Source: Cryptomeria japonica (Eukaryota > Streptophyta > Pinopsida > Cupressales > Cupressaceae). From it: a stretch of DNA of 64,000 nucleotides. Every line of letters begins with the position of its first letter. Within the stretch, counting starts at the first letter, position 1. The translations under genes and the position numbers were made by a program. The stretch is from positions 693,102,083-693,166,082 of the forward strand of contig NC_081412.1 in NCBI RefSeq assembly GCF_030272615.1, given 5' to 3'. Shown here piece by piece: positions 11,572 to 22,718 of this stretch. A model generated the notes under the pieces. That model searched no databases. It was not told where the DNA came from and saw only the letters and a list, made by a program, of their open reading frames with translations.

Positions 11572-12207
11572 TCATTGCTTGGAAAGTAACATACCATAAT
11601 GGGGTTTCGTATCAGTAACAATGACATCCATTTTATAAGCTACCTCAGGGAATGCTGCTATCTTTACTTCAACATCTCTCATTGTACCTATCATAGGTAC
11701 TTCCCTATTATCCATGGCATAGCATTTTCCATACACAGTGGTTACTGACAATCCTAATTCTTTCATAACACCATAAGGCATTACATTAGCAACAGCTCCT
11801 AAATCTATCATGCAATTTTTAATCAACCGGTTATTTACTAACAAAGTAACATAGAAAGGGTCTACCTGTGAAGGCTTTTGAGTGATAGTGGTTCCAACAT
11901 AAACCTCTAGGGTATGGAACTCTTGATCCTTTCCAATTCTAGCTGAACCAGTGGGTAAGACTATGTCACTATCAGATATACTAGAAAATAAAGACAAGGC
12001 TGCATCCCTATGTTCTTTAATCTTCAGTAATTCTACTAATGGAATAGTGACCTTCATTTGAGTAAGAGCTTGAGTCATGTAAAATGTAAAACTATTTCTT
12101 GTTTCAGTGTTGGCTCTAGCTCTTTCTATCTTGAGCTGACTTGTCTTTTTCACTGTGGCAGCTCCTTGTATGTCACTAGTATCTATACTCTTTGATACAC
12201 CTTTGAC
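11572..12207 (-). pseudogene. G2 aspartic protease
   Basis: Retropepsin block CMIDLGAVANVMPYGVMKELGLS with upstream PFYVTLLVNNRLIKN and downstream YGKCYAMDNREVPMIG and VTDTKPHYGMLLSKQ. It aligns along its length with the G1 protease and shares the unusual DLGA active site. It is open from 12153 to 11572 and in frame with gag (upstream) and RNase H (downstream). It is probably the best-preserved part of G2. Confidence 0.82.
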
Positions 12208-13674
12208 CTATTCCTTCTTTTCTTGATCAATATTAGGAATAGTAGTAGCACTACCTACTGCCCCCTTTTGGGTGATCTCTTTTTTGAACATGGAACCAGG
12301 TTCACCCTGATCAGTGTGCTTCTTGGTGCTTCTCAAGTTATAATTGTGTTTTGCTTTGGCAATGGCGGCTTTAGTGATAATTTTGACTTCTTCCTCACTA
12401 GGCCTTCTAAGATGAACCACTTCATCCTCAATTGTTACCACATTCAATGTAGGATGCCAATCTAAGGTTAGTTATCCTTGAACAAACCTTTCATCATCTA
12501 ATACATCACTGTATTCACTTTGTATAGACTCCTCATCACTTTCTATGATGATTTCAAACATATTGATGTCAGGCTCAACTTATTGTCTCATAGATTCTTC
12601 AAGAGCCTGAGCCACTGCACACTGATGAGGAGAATGTGGTCCATCACAAGAAATACACTAGGGAGTGTTTTCTATATTATGGACAGTTTTCCCTTTCAAG
12701 GGATCTGGAGTGTCCTGATTTTGGGCAATTTTGGGCTTCTCATTTTGGGGTTTGCCATCCTTCCAATTGGTATTATATGGCATGTCATGCAATCTAGGGG
12801 GTCTATCTTGCCAATTATAATGAGGTTTGTCATTTTTGTTTACCTTGGTAGTCAGATCCTTCATTGCAATAACCAATTTCTCTATCTTATCATCCTCCTT
12901 AGCAACTTTATTAGTTTGTTGTTTTGTTTCCTGCCATAATCTACCATTTGTTCTTCTCCCTAACTTCTCGTATGCTTTTCTATTACTTTCTACATTTATG
13001 GCAACTCTAAAAGCATCTCTCAAGTTATGTGGATTCTAATCTCTCAGGATATAGGCTATCTTAGAATCAAATGCATTATAATAAGTATTTAAACACATGT
13101 TATCATCTAATCTCATCACTTGATACAATCTATGCATGGCTTTTTGGAATCTGGCATTGAAGTCAGTGACCATTTCATTATCAGACTTTCTGATATTATT
13201 GAATTCATTGAGCATGAAGCTGACATTAGTCTTGTCACCATACTGCTCTTGAAAACAATTTTTAAAATCCTCCCATGACCCTATGCTATTGACTGGAAGA
13301 CCTCTATACCAATCTCTTGCATCGTCAACTAGGGATTGGACAAACAGTTTCATGATAACATCCTCATCCACTATCTCATAATCATTTATAAGGTCCCCAA
13401 AAGACTTCAGATGTTCCTCAGCTCTAATGGCATTGTTCCCAGCAAATTTATGGAGTTTGTCTCTTAACTTAGTAGGAACATGATTGGGATATCCAGGGAT
13501 CGCATCAAAGAACAATTGTCTATATTGTTCTAAATTGATTGGTCTCCTTTGAAAAGGGGTAATAACATTATTATTTCCCATGTTCATTCTAATCTTTTGA
13601 ATTGGAGACTGAGATATTTGGGTGTGATGACTATTCATAGGGATTTGACTCACTAATGCTACATTAGCAGGCAC
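12208..13674 (-). pseudogene. gag: G2 gag core and Cys/His motif
   Basis: The gag domain lies at 13674-13036: VDDARDWYRGLPVNSIGSWEDF, then CFQEQYGD and FNARFQKAMHRLYQVMR, the PF03732-type signature. Downstream (12657-12600) the single motif CISCDGPHSPHQC matches the short gag zinc-binding motif of Tat elements. A Lys/Glu-rich spacer, NYNLRSTKKHTDQGEPG, leads to the protease. There are in-frame stops at ~13035, ~12657 and ~12475 but no frameshift. The product would assemble particles and package element RNA. Confidence 0.82.
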
Positions 13675-14523
13675 TGTAGGTTGAATCTTAACAGGGGGAA
13701 GAGAAATTTATTAAGGATCAGGCTTATTAAGATCTTCTAATGGAAACGTGATAGGGGGAGCCTTTAACTAACTAATCTTTCTTTTTACTTCCTAATTTGC
13801 TACTTCCAATTCGGCCTTCTCTAGCTCCATTTGGAGACCCTCCTTTTCTTTCCCCATTCTTTCCATTTCCCTCTCATGTGTTGACAACCTATGAGAAACC
13901 TCCTCTACAGTTTTAGATTCAATTCCATCATCTACCCATTTCTATTTTCCTTTACCCACATTTGTCCTAGGAAACTGTGAATCATTGAGTACTTCCTTAC
14001 TTGGCTAAATTATTGACCTATATGCTGGCTTAGCCTTGGGGATTAGGTTTTATCTAATCACAGGGCCTTCTTCATCACTCTTTTCTTTCTCCTTAGCCAG
14101 CACCTCAAGATCAGCTATCTGTCTAAGAAGCCTATCTCTTTCCATTAATTTAGCTTTGACTTCCTTCTCCTTATTTGCTTCCTTTTGGGCTCTTAGGGAG
14201 ATTAAATGGCGAACTCTTCTATTCAAGTCCTCAATCTCTTGAGACACTTTATCCTCATCAGGGAAATTTTCCTTAGAATCAGATATATTGACTTGGTCTA
14301 TGTCAATCAAACTAATGTTTCCATCTATTGTTCTAGGCATAGAGTGTCTAATTGCATTTGAACTGGTCCTATCTCTTGCAGAAACACTAACATGAGATAA
14401 ATCTTGATTTAAAACAGGTGCATTATCAATATTTCCAAACAATCCTAAATGGAAACCTAATATATCATGTTCTGAATCTCTGGAAGATGAATTATACTTT
14501 GCATAAATAGGTCGATCAAGCAT
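13675..14523 (-). pseudogene. gag: G2 gag N-terminal coiled-coil part
   Basis: First part of the G2 polyprotein, ATG at 14523. After ~70 polar residues comes a heptad-like charged segment (EIEDLNRRVRHLISLR, then KEKEVKAKLMERDRLLRQIA) and a second one near 13900-13800 (HEREMERMGKEKEGLQMELE). Stops lie near 14049, 13990, 13950 and 13790, all in one frame with the gag core. The start is the first ATG after the primer site and leader. Confidence 0.65.
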
Positions 14524-14868
14524 CTTACCAGTATTATTGTTCTTCTATACCCAAGAAACATTTGATGGCTCATGCAGTACAGATCTCTTCTAGCCCCTTC
14601 GTGACTACTCTGGCAAACCTTCCTGCAAAGTTTCACGAGGATGTTTCTTCATGAATGACCTAGTTTTTTTTCCTCCTTGCATTATGCTTGTTTTCTTTTG
14701 AAATGATTTATGATTCACAAGGACTGGTTCCAATAAAACAGAGTCGCCACCCACAAGAATATAGGAATTATGAAAAAAGCTTTCAGAATAATATGCAAGG
14801 ATTCCACAAACACAATGTTTTTCATTACAAACTTAAGCACAAATCTGCATCAGGATCCTTAATGTGAC
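14524..14868 (-). other. G2 leader between primer site and gag
   Basis: About 345 b without a long ORF. It contains a second TGGCGACTCTG sequence (minus strand 14749-14739), identical to the start of a Tat primer-site consensus but followed by TTTTATTGG instead of CTGGGGA. It could be a duplicated primer site or a conserved leader motif. Confidence 0.4.
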
Positions 14869-14886
14869 TCTCCCTAGTAGAGTCAT
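14869..14886 (-). other. G2 primer binding site (decayed)
   Basis: Minus strand reads TGATGACTCTACTAGGGA just inside the LTR end at 14893. Compared with the form TGGCGACTCTGCTGGGGA that I recall for plant Tat/Ogre-type elements, all four differences are G-to-A or C-to-T transitions. The position, directly between an LTR end and the gag leader, supports the call. Confidence 0.5.
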
Positions 14887-15779
14887 CACTTTTGTTGTCT
14901 TCAAAATCTGACTCACTTCAACATCCTTATAATAAGATGATTAAACTTTGTGCAAGAGGAATGTTAAGGGGAAGGAAATTCTTAGGACAACATATGACAA
15001 GGTTTGATTTAACCTTCTACACTTCGGACTTATTCATAGTCTAGGTGGGTATACCTTTGTGAACTGGATTCACACTTTCAAAAGATAAATCCATAGCAAA
15101 CTAGTCTAGAAAACTAGTGGATCTATTCACCTTGAAACTAACTGAAACAAAGGAATGAAAATTATACTCATATTCGGTATTTTGATAAAAAAAACATGCA
15201 ATAGACAACCTTGATCGATACCAGTGGCTTATCCAAGGTCATAGAGTCACGAAAATTCAAACAATACTCCCCAAATAGAATATCTCCACACATCCCATTG
15301 GCTCGGCCTCTTTTAAACCCTATATATATGCCTAGCATACATAAGAATTTATACATATCAAATCAAACTATACTCATCAAGATTCAAGATGTCTCATAGG
15401 TAATTTACTGGTAGAAGTGATCCCTACATATTTAATTTCCCTCCTAAAGAGAAAAGCTAGCAAACACATCTACTGAAAGTTGCCTTGCAACCCCTATTCA
15501 AACAAAATAACCCTAGATTATTTAGTATGAAATAGTAAAAAAATGCAAACACATTCGAAGATGATACAAATCTTTACTCAAAACCGATGGTCTATATATT
15601 GATATTATCTTCAGAAAAGTATTACAAGAAGCTTTTGAATATTCCCCATTAAACTCAAAAAAGTTCAGATAAATTTCTGCAGCATTTTTTTACAATTCTT
15701 TGCGATCCTTTTTTACATAGTCCTGGTATCCATTTATAACAATGTGGATGCATATAGCTTCAGATTTTCCTAGGAGAAT

Positions 15780-18700
15780 TGGTTACAACCATTTCTTTTC
15801 CAAAAGAAGTTACAAAGCCTTTTAGAAAATAGTTACAAGTCCTTTTCGACCTCTATAGCTTCTTCAACTTGCTACCCAGTTGTAACCTCTTCCAACTATT
15901 CCGGAGCACCCTCTAATTGCTCTGCATCCTAGATGGCATATTTCATTGTTCATTCATTGTACACATCATCAGTTGGCCACATGAAATCAATCACTTTTGT
16001 CTTAGCCTTGGTCAACCTTTTCCAGGAATTCCTCATCTTGTTAACCTCTGAATTGAGGAAACCATAATGAGATTTAATTCTTTCTATTTCCTAAATTGTT
16101 ACAATAAAAAAGGAGGCATCATCTAAGTCAACAATGCCTTTAATCCTGGTTGACAATTTGGCCTATAATTCCTTGAGCCACACTTGTTTGTCCTTCAGTT
16201 GATCTAGGCTGGCAAAAACTCCTGGGAGCAACTCAAAAACCTGATCAGTATATTTCTTTTTATACAGGTTGATCTTCCTGTCAGCATTGTCTACCTCTCC
16301 TACCAATTTTACTAGATCTTTGGTGGTATCACAAGTGGATTTAATGATAGGATTGGCCCTTGCTTCATCATAAAAGGCACAAATGAACTCCAAGTCCTAC
16401 TCTCTAGGCCTCCATCTGTCAAGAATAGGTGGCAAAATGGCCTTATCCCTATTGAGCTCATTCCTCATATCCAAAATCTTGCCTATGCTATTATATAATA
16501 ATGAGGCACTCATTTTATCTACAAAACTAGAAATTGTAGCCCTTACTCTCTCCTCATACTTCTTTGCATATAAAGCCTGAGCCTGTTTTAAATTTTTTAG
16601 TTCTTGAGTAGTAATCTCAACCATTTGAGAGCTAGAAGGTGCTGGAGATGGTGGGAACTCAATGATAGGGCTAGTAGGTGGAGGTCTTGCAGGAGAAGAG
16701 GAGATCATTAGTGTTGAAGACTCACCTTGATGGTGTTGTCTAGTCAATTAGCTCTGCAGCTTAGCAATGATGCTATCCTTACCTCTTACCTCCTCCTTAG
16801 CACTATTGTAGGCCTTCAAAATTGTCTCCAACTTGACTTGGAGGATCTCTTTTTCCTTGGCTTCCTTTTCTGCTACTTCAACACTAAATTTTGCAGTCTC
16901 TAGCACAATACTAGCAGCTTCCACCACCACTATATTTTGCACTCTCTTCACCATCATTCCACCAAGGTAACTTGACCTTGGGGTATCTTTGCTTTTCTTA
17001 CTCTCATTTCTCTTGAGAGACCACATGATGAGTGCAGCATTATCCTTGCTGAAAGTAATTCCCTCCATGGGCTTGGTCTCCTTTCTCACTGCCTCTAGTA
17101 CCAAGGCATCTACTATATCCCACTCAGGTAGAATAAGCACTCCAGCTCGTGCCACCATATCTCTCCCTTGCTCAGGGGTGATGGTCTTAAATTCTTCCAT
17201 CATCTCTTATTTTATTTCCTCCTCTACCAGGGCTAGATCTTTATTAGGCTGGTCACCTTTACTCTTTTCACATCTAGCGTTGTACTTATCTATGTTCTGT
17301 TTCCATATAAATTGCATAAATGCTCCTGATGTGACAAAATTGTTGTTAGCCAAGAAGTCAATACTTGCCTGCTTTATCTCAGGATCCCACTCCTGGCCTT
17401 TGAGTTTAGTGGTGGTAATGTCCATTTCAGAAACAAGGGGTTCTTCTGGCATTCCTTCTTCCACTTCATCATAAGTTTAGGTAATTTCCCCTAGACTGCC
17501 TAACTGTAGGAGTTGCTCAACTGCTACTTACTCATCTCCTATGTGGATAGGGGATTGGGATGGAGAATACAAAGGTGCATCTGATTGTACTTCTTTCCCT
17601 ACCCTCTGCTTCTTTGGGCTTTCTTGGATGTCAATGACATCTTGTATCTTCCTCTTTCCTTTATAGGTAGAGGGCTCCCCTGTTGTAGGCATCAGCACAT
17701 TGTAACTTGATTTCTTGTGCCGTGTATAATCACCAGGAGGGATTGCTTTGCTGGAAGCTAACCTACTTAGGACCACTCTTGCCTTTTCAGGGTTGCCTTT
17801 AATCATAGCTTCCCTCTTCTCCTTCAGGGTCTGCATCACATCCTCAAAGAAAACAATTAAAAACTTTATTTTCTCCTCCAGAGGGAAAAAGCTAGACAAT
17901 GGGTCATAGCTGGCATCAAACTGATGCACAAAGTCTAAGGATTTCTTATAAGCAACCCATTTCTCCTTCCTTAGTTCCTCCTCATCTAGATCAAACTCAT
18001 TTCTAATGAGGTCTTCAAGAAATTGAAATTGATGGGGCCTACCTCTGCACGCTGCTCTCTTTCTAAACATGTCGTTGAAGAAGTCCTCTAATCAGCACAC
18101 CTGGATATTGTATTAGACAAATGATAAGGCTTGAGAAAATCCTCAAAGCAATTCCAACCTCCTTTTGTTATTGCAAATTGGTGGGCTATGGTAACTATAT
18201 GGAAAATAGTCCCTTTACCCCTGCCTATCAGTTATGCCTCTTGTACACCACCAATTTGTCTAAGGATCTCTATGAATCCCACTTTGAGAGGGACCTAATA
18301 GGGTAACAAGAATGGGGTGCCTCTAAAACCAAAAACTCTGAAGACTATTGAGACTAAGTACAGATAAATGTCACCCTAATTGTGAACAATTTTTATGTTC
18401 TCTGCAAATTCTTTTGGTCTTCCGAATTCCAAAAGAACCTTAGGGATTCTTGGGTTCTCGGAGCAGAAGAGAGTCATAATCTTGAATGCAAAGTATTTAT
18501 CAAACTTCAAGAAACTGGCATCCTCTCTATCCCATGACAACATAGTACTCCATAGTTGTACTAGCATATTTTCTCCTTCTTTCTCTTTGACAAGGTCCAA
18601 TCCACTGGAAAAATAATCACCACCTTTGAAAAGAAATAGATGCATCAGGAGTGAGTACCATCCGAAAGGCCTATCCACCTTTCCATTCTTTATTCTTGTT

Positions 18701-19473
18701 AACCCTCCATGGATAGCATCAGCAATGATGGAAGCATAATCAAATGTTACTGCAAGAGAAGGATTCAAAATATGAGCAATCATTAGCAAGTAGTGATTGG
18801 GTATATTCGCCTCAACATCTTCTCCCAAAACTTGGCAAAGTGCCCAATACATTCCCTTAGCCCTAAGGTTGAACATACTCAATGAAAAGGGCTCTTCTGC
18901 ATTGGGTCCTACAACTGTTAACCCACCTATCTTCACAAAAAATTCCTTGAGAGGCCCATTCCTAAGATGATTCCTCCGTGCACTGTACACTTGAGCTAAT
19001 GATTTGAAATTTATGGGTTCAAGAAAATTTGTAAACTCATTTAGCCCAAAAATACTTCTGAATTCTTTAGTATTAATCTCAATAAGGGCTTTTCCATTTA
19101 TGTCCTGAATGCTTCTTGTGATTGGATCATAGTTAAGTGCAATTTGGGTCAACAAATCCATATCCATAAATACTTCTGGGACTACCAACTTCCCAACATC
19201 TAACTCCTGAATACTATTTTGTGGGGCCAGAGAATTTCTCATTCCAAATCCAGCCTTAAATAACCCCAACCTAGACAATCTGACTTGTGGGTCTCTCAAC
19301 CAGTTACCCTTGTCATACAGTCCTTCTCCCACTTTCCAACGGGGAGCTCTAGGCAGCAATTCTTTTGCTTTCAATGCCTGGTTAGTTGACAATGTGAGCT
19401 ATTTAAGAAAATCATCACAGATAGCTCTTTCTGGATAATTGACTTTCCCAGAAAATCCTCTCTTAGGTGCCAT
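15780..19473 (-). pseudogene. ORFX copy 2: ~1200-codon protein of unknown function in G2 LTR
   Basis: Begins at ATG 19473 (MAPKRGFSGKV), has one TAG at ~19409, then is open to 18376. A frameshift near 18120-18075 moves it to the frame used from 18070 down to ~15780, with scattered stops (near 17525, 17204, 16745, 16395, 16160). N-terminal domain: LNYDPITRSIQDINGKALIE, then INTKEFRSIFGLN and SIIADAIHGGLTRIK, then GWYSLLMHLFLFKGG. The middle is a charged linker with a basic cluster (YKGKRKIQ). The C-terminal half is helical (VEVAEKEAKEKEILQVKLE) with RDKAILPPILDRWRPRE. It is homologous to ORFX copy 1 by eye. No catalytic signature is recognised. Confidence 0.65.
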
Positions 19474-19869
19474 TTTGAAAACGTAAGAAATGAATACTGC
19501 CCCCAAATAATTCTGTGACAAATCAATATCTTATCCAAAACACACCAGACAAAAATTGCTACATGAGAGTATGAAAAAAACCTGTTCTTAACTTGAAGGA
19601 ATTTGCTCTGCAACTGAATTGACTTGCTCTGTATCTAAAGAATATAGCTCTACATCTACTCCTATGCAATAATTCTTTAAAAAGATACCTTCATCCGGTT
19701 GATAGGAAATCATATATTATACCCAAGGTCTTAACTGCAACATTGATTCTGCATGCTTCGGTCGTCCTTTCAAAATTGAATTCATGGGAGAATTCATATT
19801 TTTTGCTCCAACGAACCACAAGATTCCTGCAATTCTTTCCTTTCTCTCTTTTGCAACTTTGTGAAGCAT

Positions 19870-21310
19870 AGCCATTGAGTAGTTTAGTCCTACAAAATAG
19901 CGCCAAACATCTGATCAAAAGAATCCTGATCGACCGTTATACTGACTTAACAGTCTTGCATCCACACTGGGCCCCACCTTCTTTTCGCCATTTTGCAGAC
20001 TTTATCTTTCGAGCACTTCTCCTTCACGAAATAGTGCCAGGCATCGAATGGAACTCTAACTGCTCGGTGTTTAACTTTGACCGAAACCGTCAACATCTTT
20101 ACTAACCGTGCCTTTACTTTGACTACTAGTGGTTTTTTGCTATTTCGTGAAGCTTAAACATCTATCAACTTTAGGTTGCGAAATAGCACGAAGTGTTGGA
20201 TCAGTTCAGAGATGACCATCCTTTAAGGGAAACCTTTATGCTTGCTTTACATACACCACCTTTTCATTGGCTACTGGCTACCAAGTGGCACTCAACCATT
20301 GGCTTTGAAAAACCCTTCGCATTTAATTCAACGTTAGCCACATGTCTCTCCTTTATACCGCTGGTTTCACCTTGGCGGGCCCCACAGCTTCTTCTAAAGC
20401 TACGTGTCTATAGACATGTCACCATCTATCATGACACCTAGATGAACCCTTTTTACTTTCGCTATTTCACGAAGCATATCCTTCAAGCATCTTGCAACCG
20501 CAAAATAGCGCTAGCCGTTGGATCAAAACAAAGTCGATCCTCTTTTAACCTTATGTTTTATCTGCCTTTGGGGACAAAAAACCTTTTCGCCATTTCACAG
20601 GGTATAAAGCACGAGCATCTTATCCTTGCAAAATCATGCAGGCCATTAGATCATTTTCTACTTTTTCAGTGCTTAACCATCTGAACAAACTCCAGCAGAC
20701 GTGGGCCCTCCGACTCAACCTCGAACACCTGGCATCTAATCACTTTCAGAGCAGAAATGTCAGTCTTTCATTTGCTGAGAGAAAACACTGGGTTCCAATT
20801 AATTCTTTCCACCTGTATCGACCATGTCACCTCTTATCCCGTGACGTGACTCAGCTCTAGGACCCACCTTTTAGCTTTTAGACCTGGCTTGCTGACTATT
20901 GTAGCCTATGCCACGTGCCACAATCTTTCTCGCCCTCTCAACCAGTTGGACTGTCTACATGGAATGCCAGGTCATTTCACAACTTCGTGAAAGATAACTA
21001 TCGTGCATTTTTATCCTGCGAAATAACGCAAACCATCAGACCAAAAGGAATTTGATCACCTTTTAGTCACTTAGAAAATCCTCGCATGCAAGGTCCCACC
21101 AAATGCTTTTTCCATTTCATGAAAGGTATTTCTCTTGCAGGTTCAAGCTATGAAATAACACCAGCCGTTGGATCTTGGACAAGATGAGACCTCTTTAGAC
21201 TGGACCAAAATCGCCATTTAGAATGCAAATCCTTTTCGCAACTTCGCGGGTTTTAAACCATGCGCAACTTCACCTAGCAAAATAGGGAAAACCATACATC
21301 CACTTGAGAG
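19870..21310. repeat. Degenerate palindromic repeat array in G2 U3
   Basis: About eight spaced copies of a ~90-110 b module. It pairs a left arm like CGCTATTTCGTGAAG with a right arm like GCGAAATAGCGC, then a tail like GCCGTTGGATCAAAAC. Clear copies lie near 19890, 19985, 20130-20210, 20455-20540, 20580-20660, 20975-21055, 21110-21190 and 21230-21300. The arms are complementary, so each module could form a hairpin. Two similar units occur in the solo LTR at ~50930-51130. Confidence 0.6.
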
Positions 21311-21611
21311 ACACACACCATTTACTGAGCCCGACAACATTAGGAGGAATACACATAAGGCATAAATTTTTGCGATTAATTCACATGATTGCCTAGGCGA
21401 AAAACAAGGGGGGACACTTCCTATGATCCCAAGACCCATTACTTAAGTGGATAAAGTAACAAAGGAAAAGAAACCAGAGGGTTTTTTTATCAGACATTAA
21501 GCAATTTAAAATCAAAACCCTAAACCCTTAAGACCCAAAACAGACCTGAAGCAATTGATAATGTGTCTTACTCAAAATTTCAAAATCATAACCAATCATG
21601 GGAAAAGAAAA

Positions 21612-22451
21612 CCCATTTTTTAAATAGTGATAATAGGTCCTATTAATATGGACAATTTGAGTTCTTTAGAGTTAATGGAGATTGCTACTGCAATGCAATC
21701 TCGTTCACAAAAGCAAAGATTTAAGGAACAACAAAGAGAAGCAGAGACTATAAGGACTGTTGTTGATATTTTGTTAAGTCTCCTACCAGAGACTGATACA
21801 GGATATTCTGCTACCCCTATTGCCAAACTTGGATATTTAGTTGTTGGTGCCATTGAACAAATTAAAACCCTTGAAGAAGATGTATACATTTCTATTGAAA
21901 AGGATTACAAGAAGAAAAGGGGAGAATAGTTAATGGTTGAGATAGATAAAGGCAAAGTAACCCTAATAGTGAATAAAGATTTGTTGAAGACCAGATTGGA
22001 AACCGGTTGTAAGATTTTGGCCACTATCTCCCAATTTTCACTATTTTGTGTTGAATTGAGAAAGAAGAGAGCTGATACTGAGAAGGAGATACAAAATTTA
22101 AGTGAAACATTCACACCGGTACAAGACTCAGTAATCACTTTTGGTAAAAGGGTTGTTGATTTACAACACCAGTTAGAGCTATATGAGCATGAGCAAGTGA
22201 AACGGGTCAGATCACTGAAAGAACTCCATACTCAAATACTTCCAAAAGTAGATATTCTTCAGAGAGCATTCAGAGAGTCAGAGGCAATTTTGGCTACTCC
22301 AGAGATGAGTACAATTGATGCTATGGAGGAGTTTGTAGCATAGATAATGACACATGTTGAGATTACCGAGACACTGTTAGAAATTTGGGACAATGATCTA
22401 AAACAGTTGAAGTTTCATTACAGTGATGTTTTCCTAATAATTGCATTGTAA
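21612..22451 (+). pseudogene. E ORF2 C-terminal coiled-coil part
   Basis: One frame with TAG at 21927 and 22341, ending TAA at 22449. It is mostly helical and charged. The segment AETIRTVVDILLSLLPETD aligns with the corresponding parts of C and D, and LPKVDILQRAFRESEA then EMSTIDAMEEFVA aligns with LPRLQILQK then EMSTIDVMEE of D and LPKLQVLQK then EMTTIDAMEE of C. This conserved TIDAMEE block suggests selection on the protein before decay. Function unknown; probably oligomerisation. Confidence 0.6.
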
Positions 22452-22706
22452 AGACCTTAACACTTTTATCTCTCTCTATATATGCTCTGATGCAAATTTT
22501 GATGCAAAATATATATATATTTCATGTATTTTACTTCTTTATTTGGCATTGTTGTCAAAGGGGGAGTAATAGTTAAGAGTCCAGTGAAAATTTTGTATGC
22601 AATGTAAAGAGGGAGTAATAGGAGTAATTGCTAAGGGGGAGTATAGTCAATTTTTGTATTGCACACTTAGTTGGAAAAATGTTTCCTAAGTGTTGCCATC
22701 AATGCC

Positions 22707-22718
22707 AAAGGGGGAGAT
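22707..22718 (+). other. E polypurine tract
   Basis: AAAGGGGGAGAT directly before the LTR start TGTTGGCATT at 22719. It primes plus-strand DNA synthesis in LTR elements. It is flanked by the inverted pair AATGCCAA (22701-22708) and TTGGCATT (22721-22728). Confidence 0.8.

Larger units (their letters stand above)
10542..21600 (-). mobile_element. Ty3/gypsy element G2 (Tat-like), 5' half
   Basis: Minus-strand element. In its reading direction: long LTR (~21600 to 14893) containing ORFX, primer site (14886-14869), ~350 b leader, then gag, protease and the extra RNase H in one frame from 14523 to ~10558. It stops just before RT, where G1 begins, so RT to the 3' LTR presumably lie left of the window beyond G1. 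The left LTR limit is set by similarity to the 4.5 kb solo LTR at 49512. The right limit (~21600) is approximate, set by where the element E coding frame begins. Confidence 0.7.
14893..21600 (-). repeat. G2 5' LTR (~6.7 kb) containing ORFX
   Basis: The left end (plus-strand TGTTGTC at 14893) matches the left end of the solo LTR at 49512 (TGTTGTTC). Shared anchors follow in the same order: CTAGGTGGGTATACCTTTG (15041-15059 and 49649-49667, exact) and CTTATCCAAGG with ATAGAGTCAC shortly after (15228-15238 and 49898-49908). Both LTRs also share degenerate palindromic units in U3 (19.9-21.3 kb here, 50.9-51.2 kb in the solo copy). ORFX lies between the U5-like and U3-like blocks, so it is inside the LTR. 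The second G2 LTR is not in the window, so the call rests on the solo LTR comparison. Confidence 0.55.

Noticed and set aside
19875-20860. Plus-strand ORFs in the G2 U3
   Set aside because: They cross the palindromic repeat units and have no homologue in the related solo LTR.
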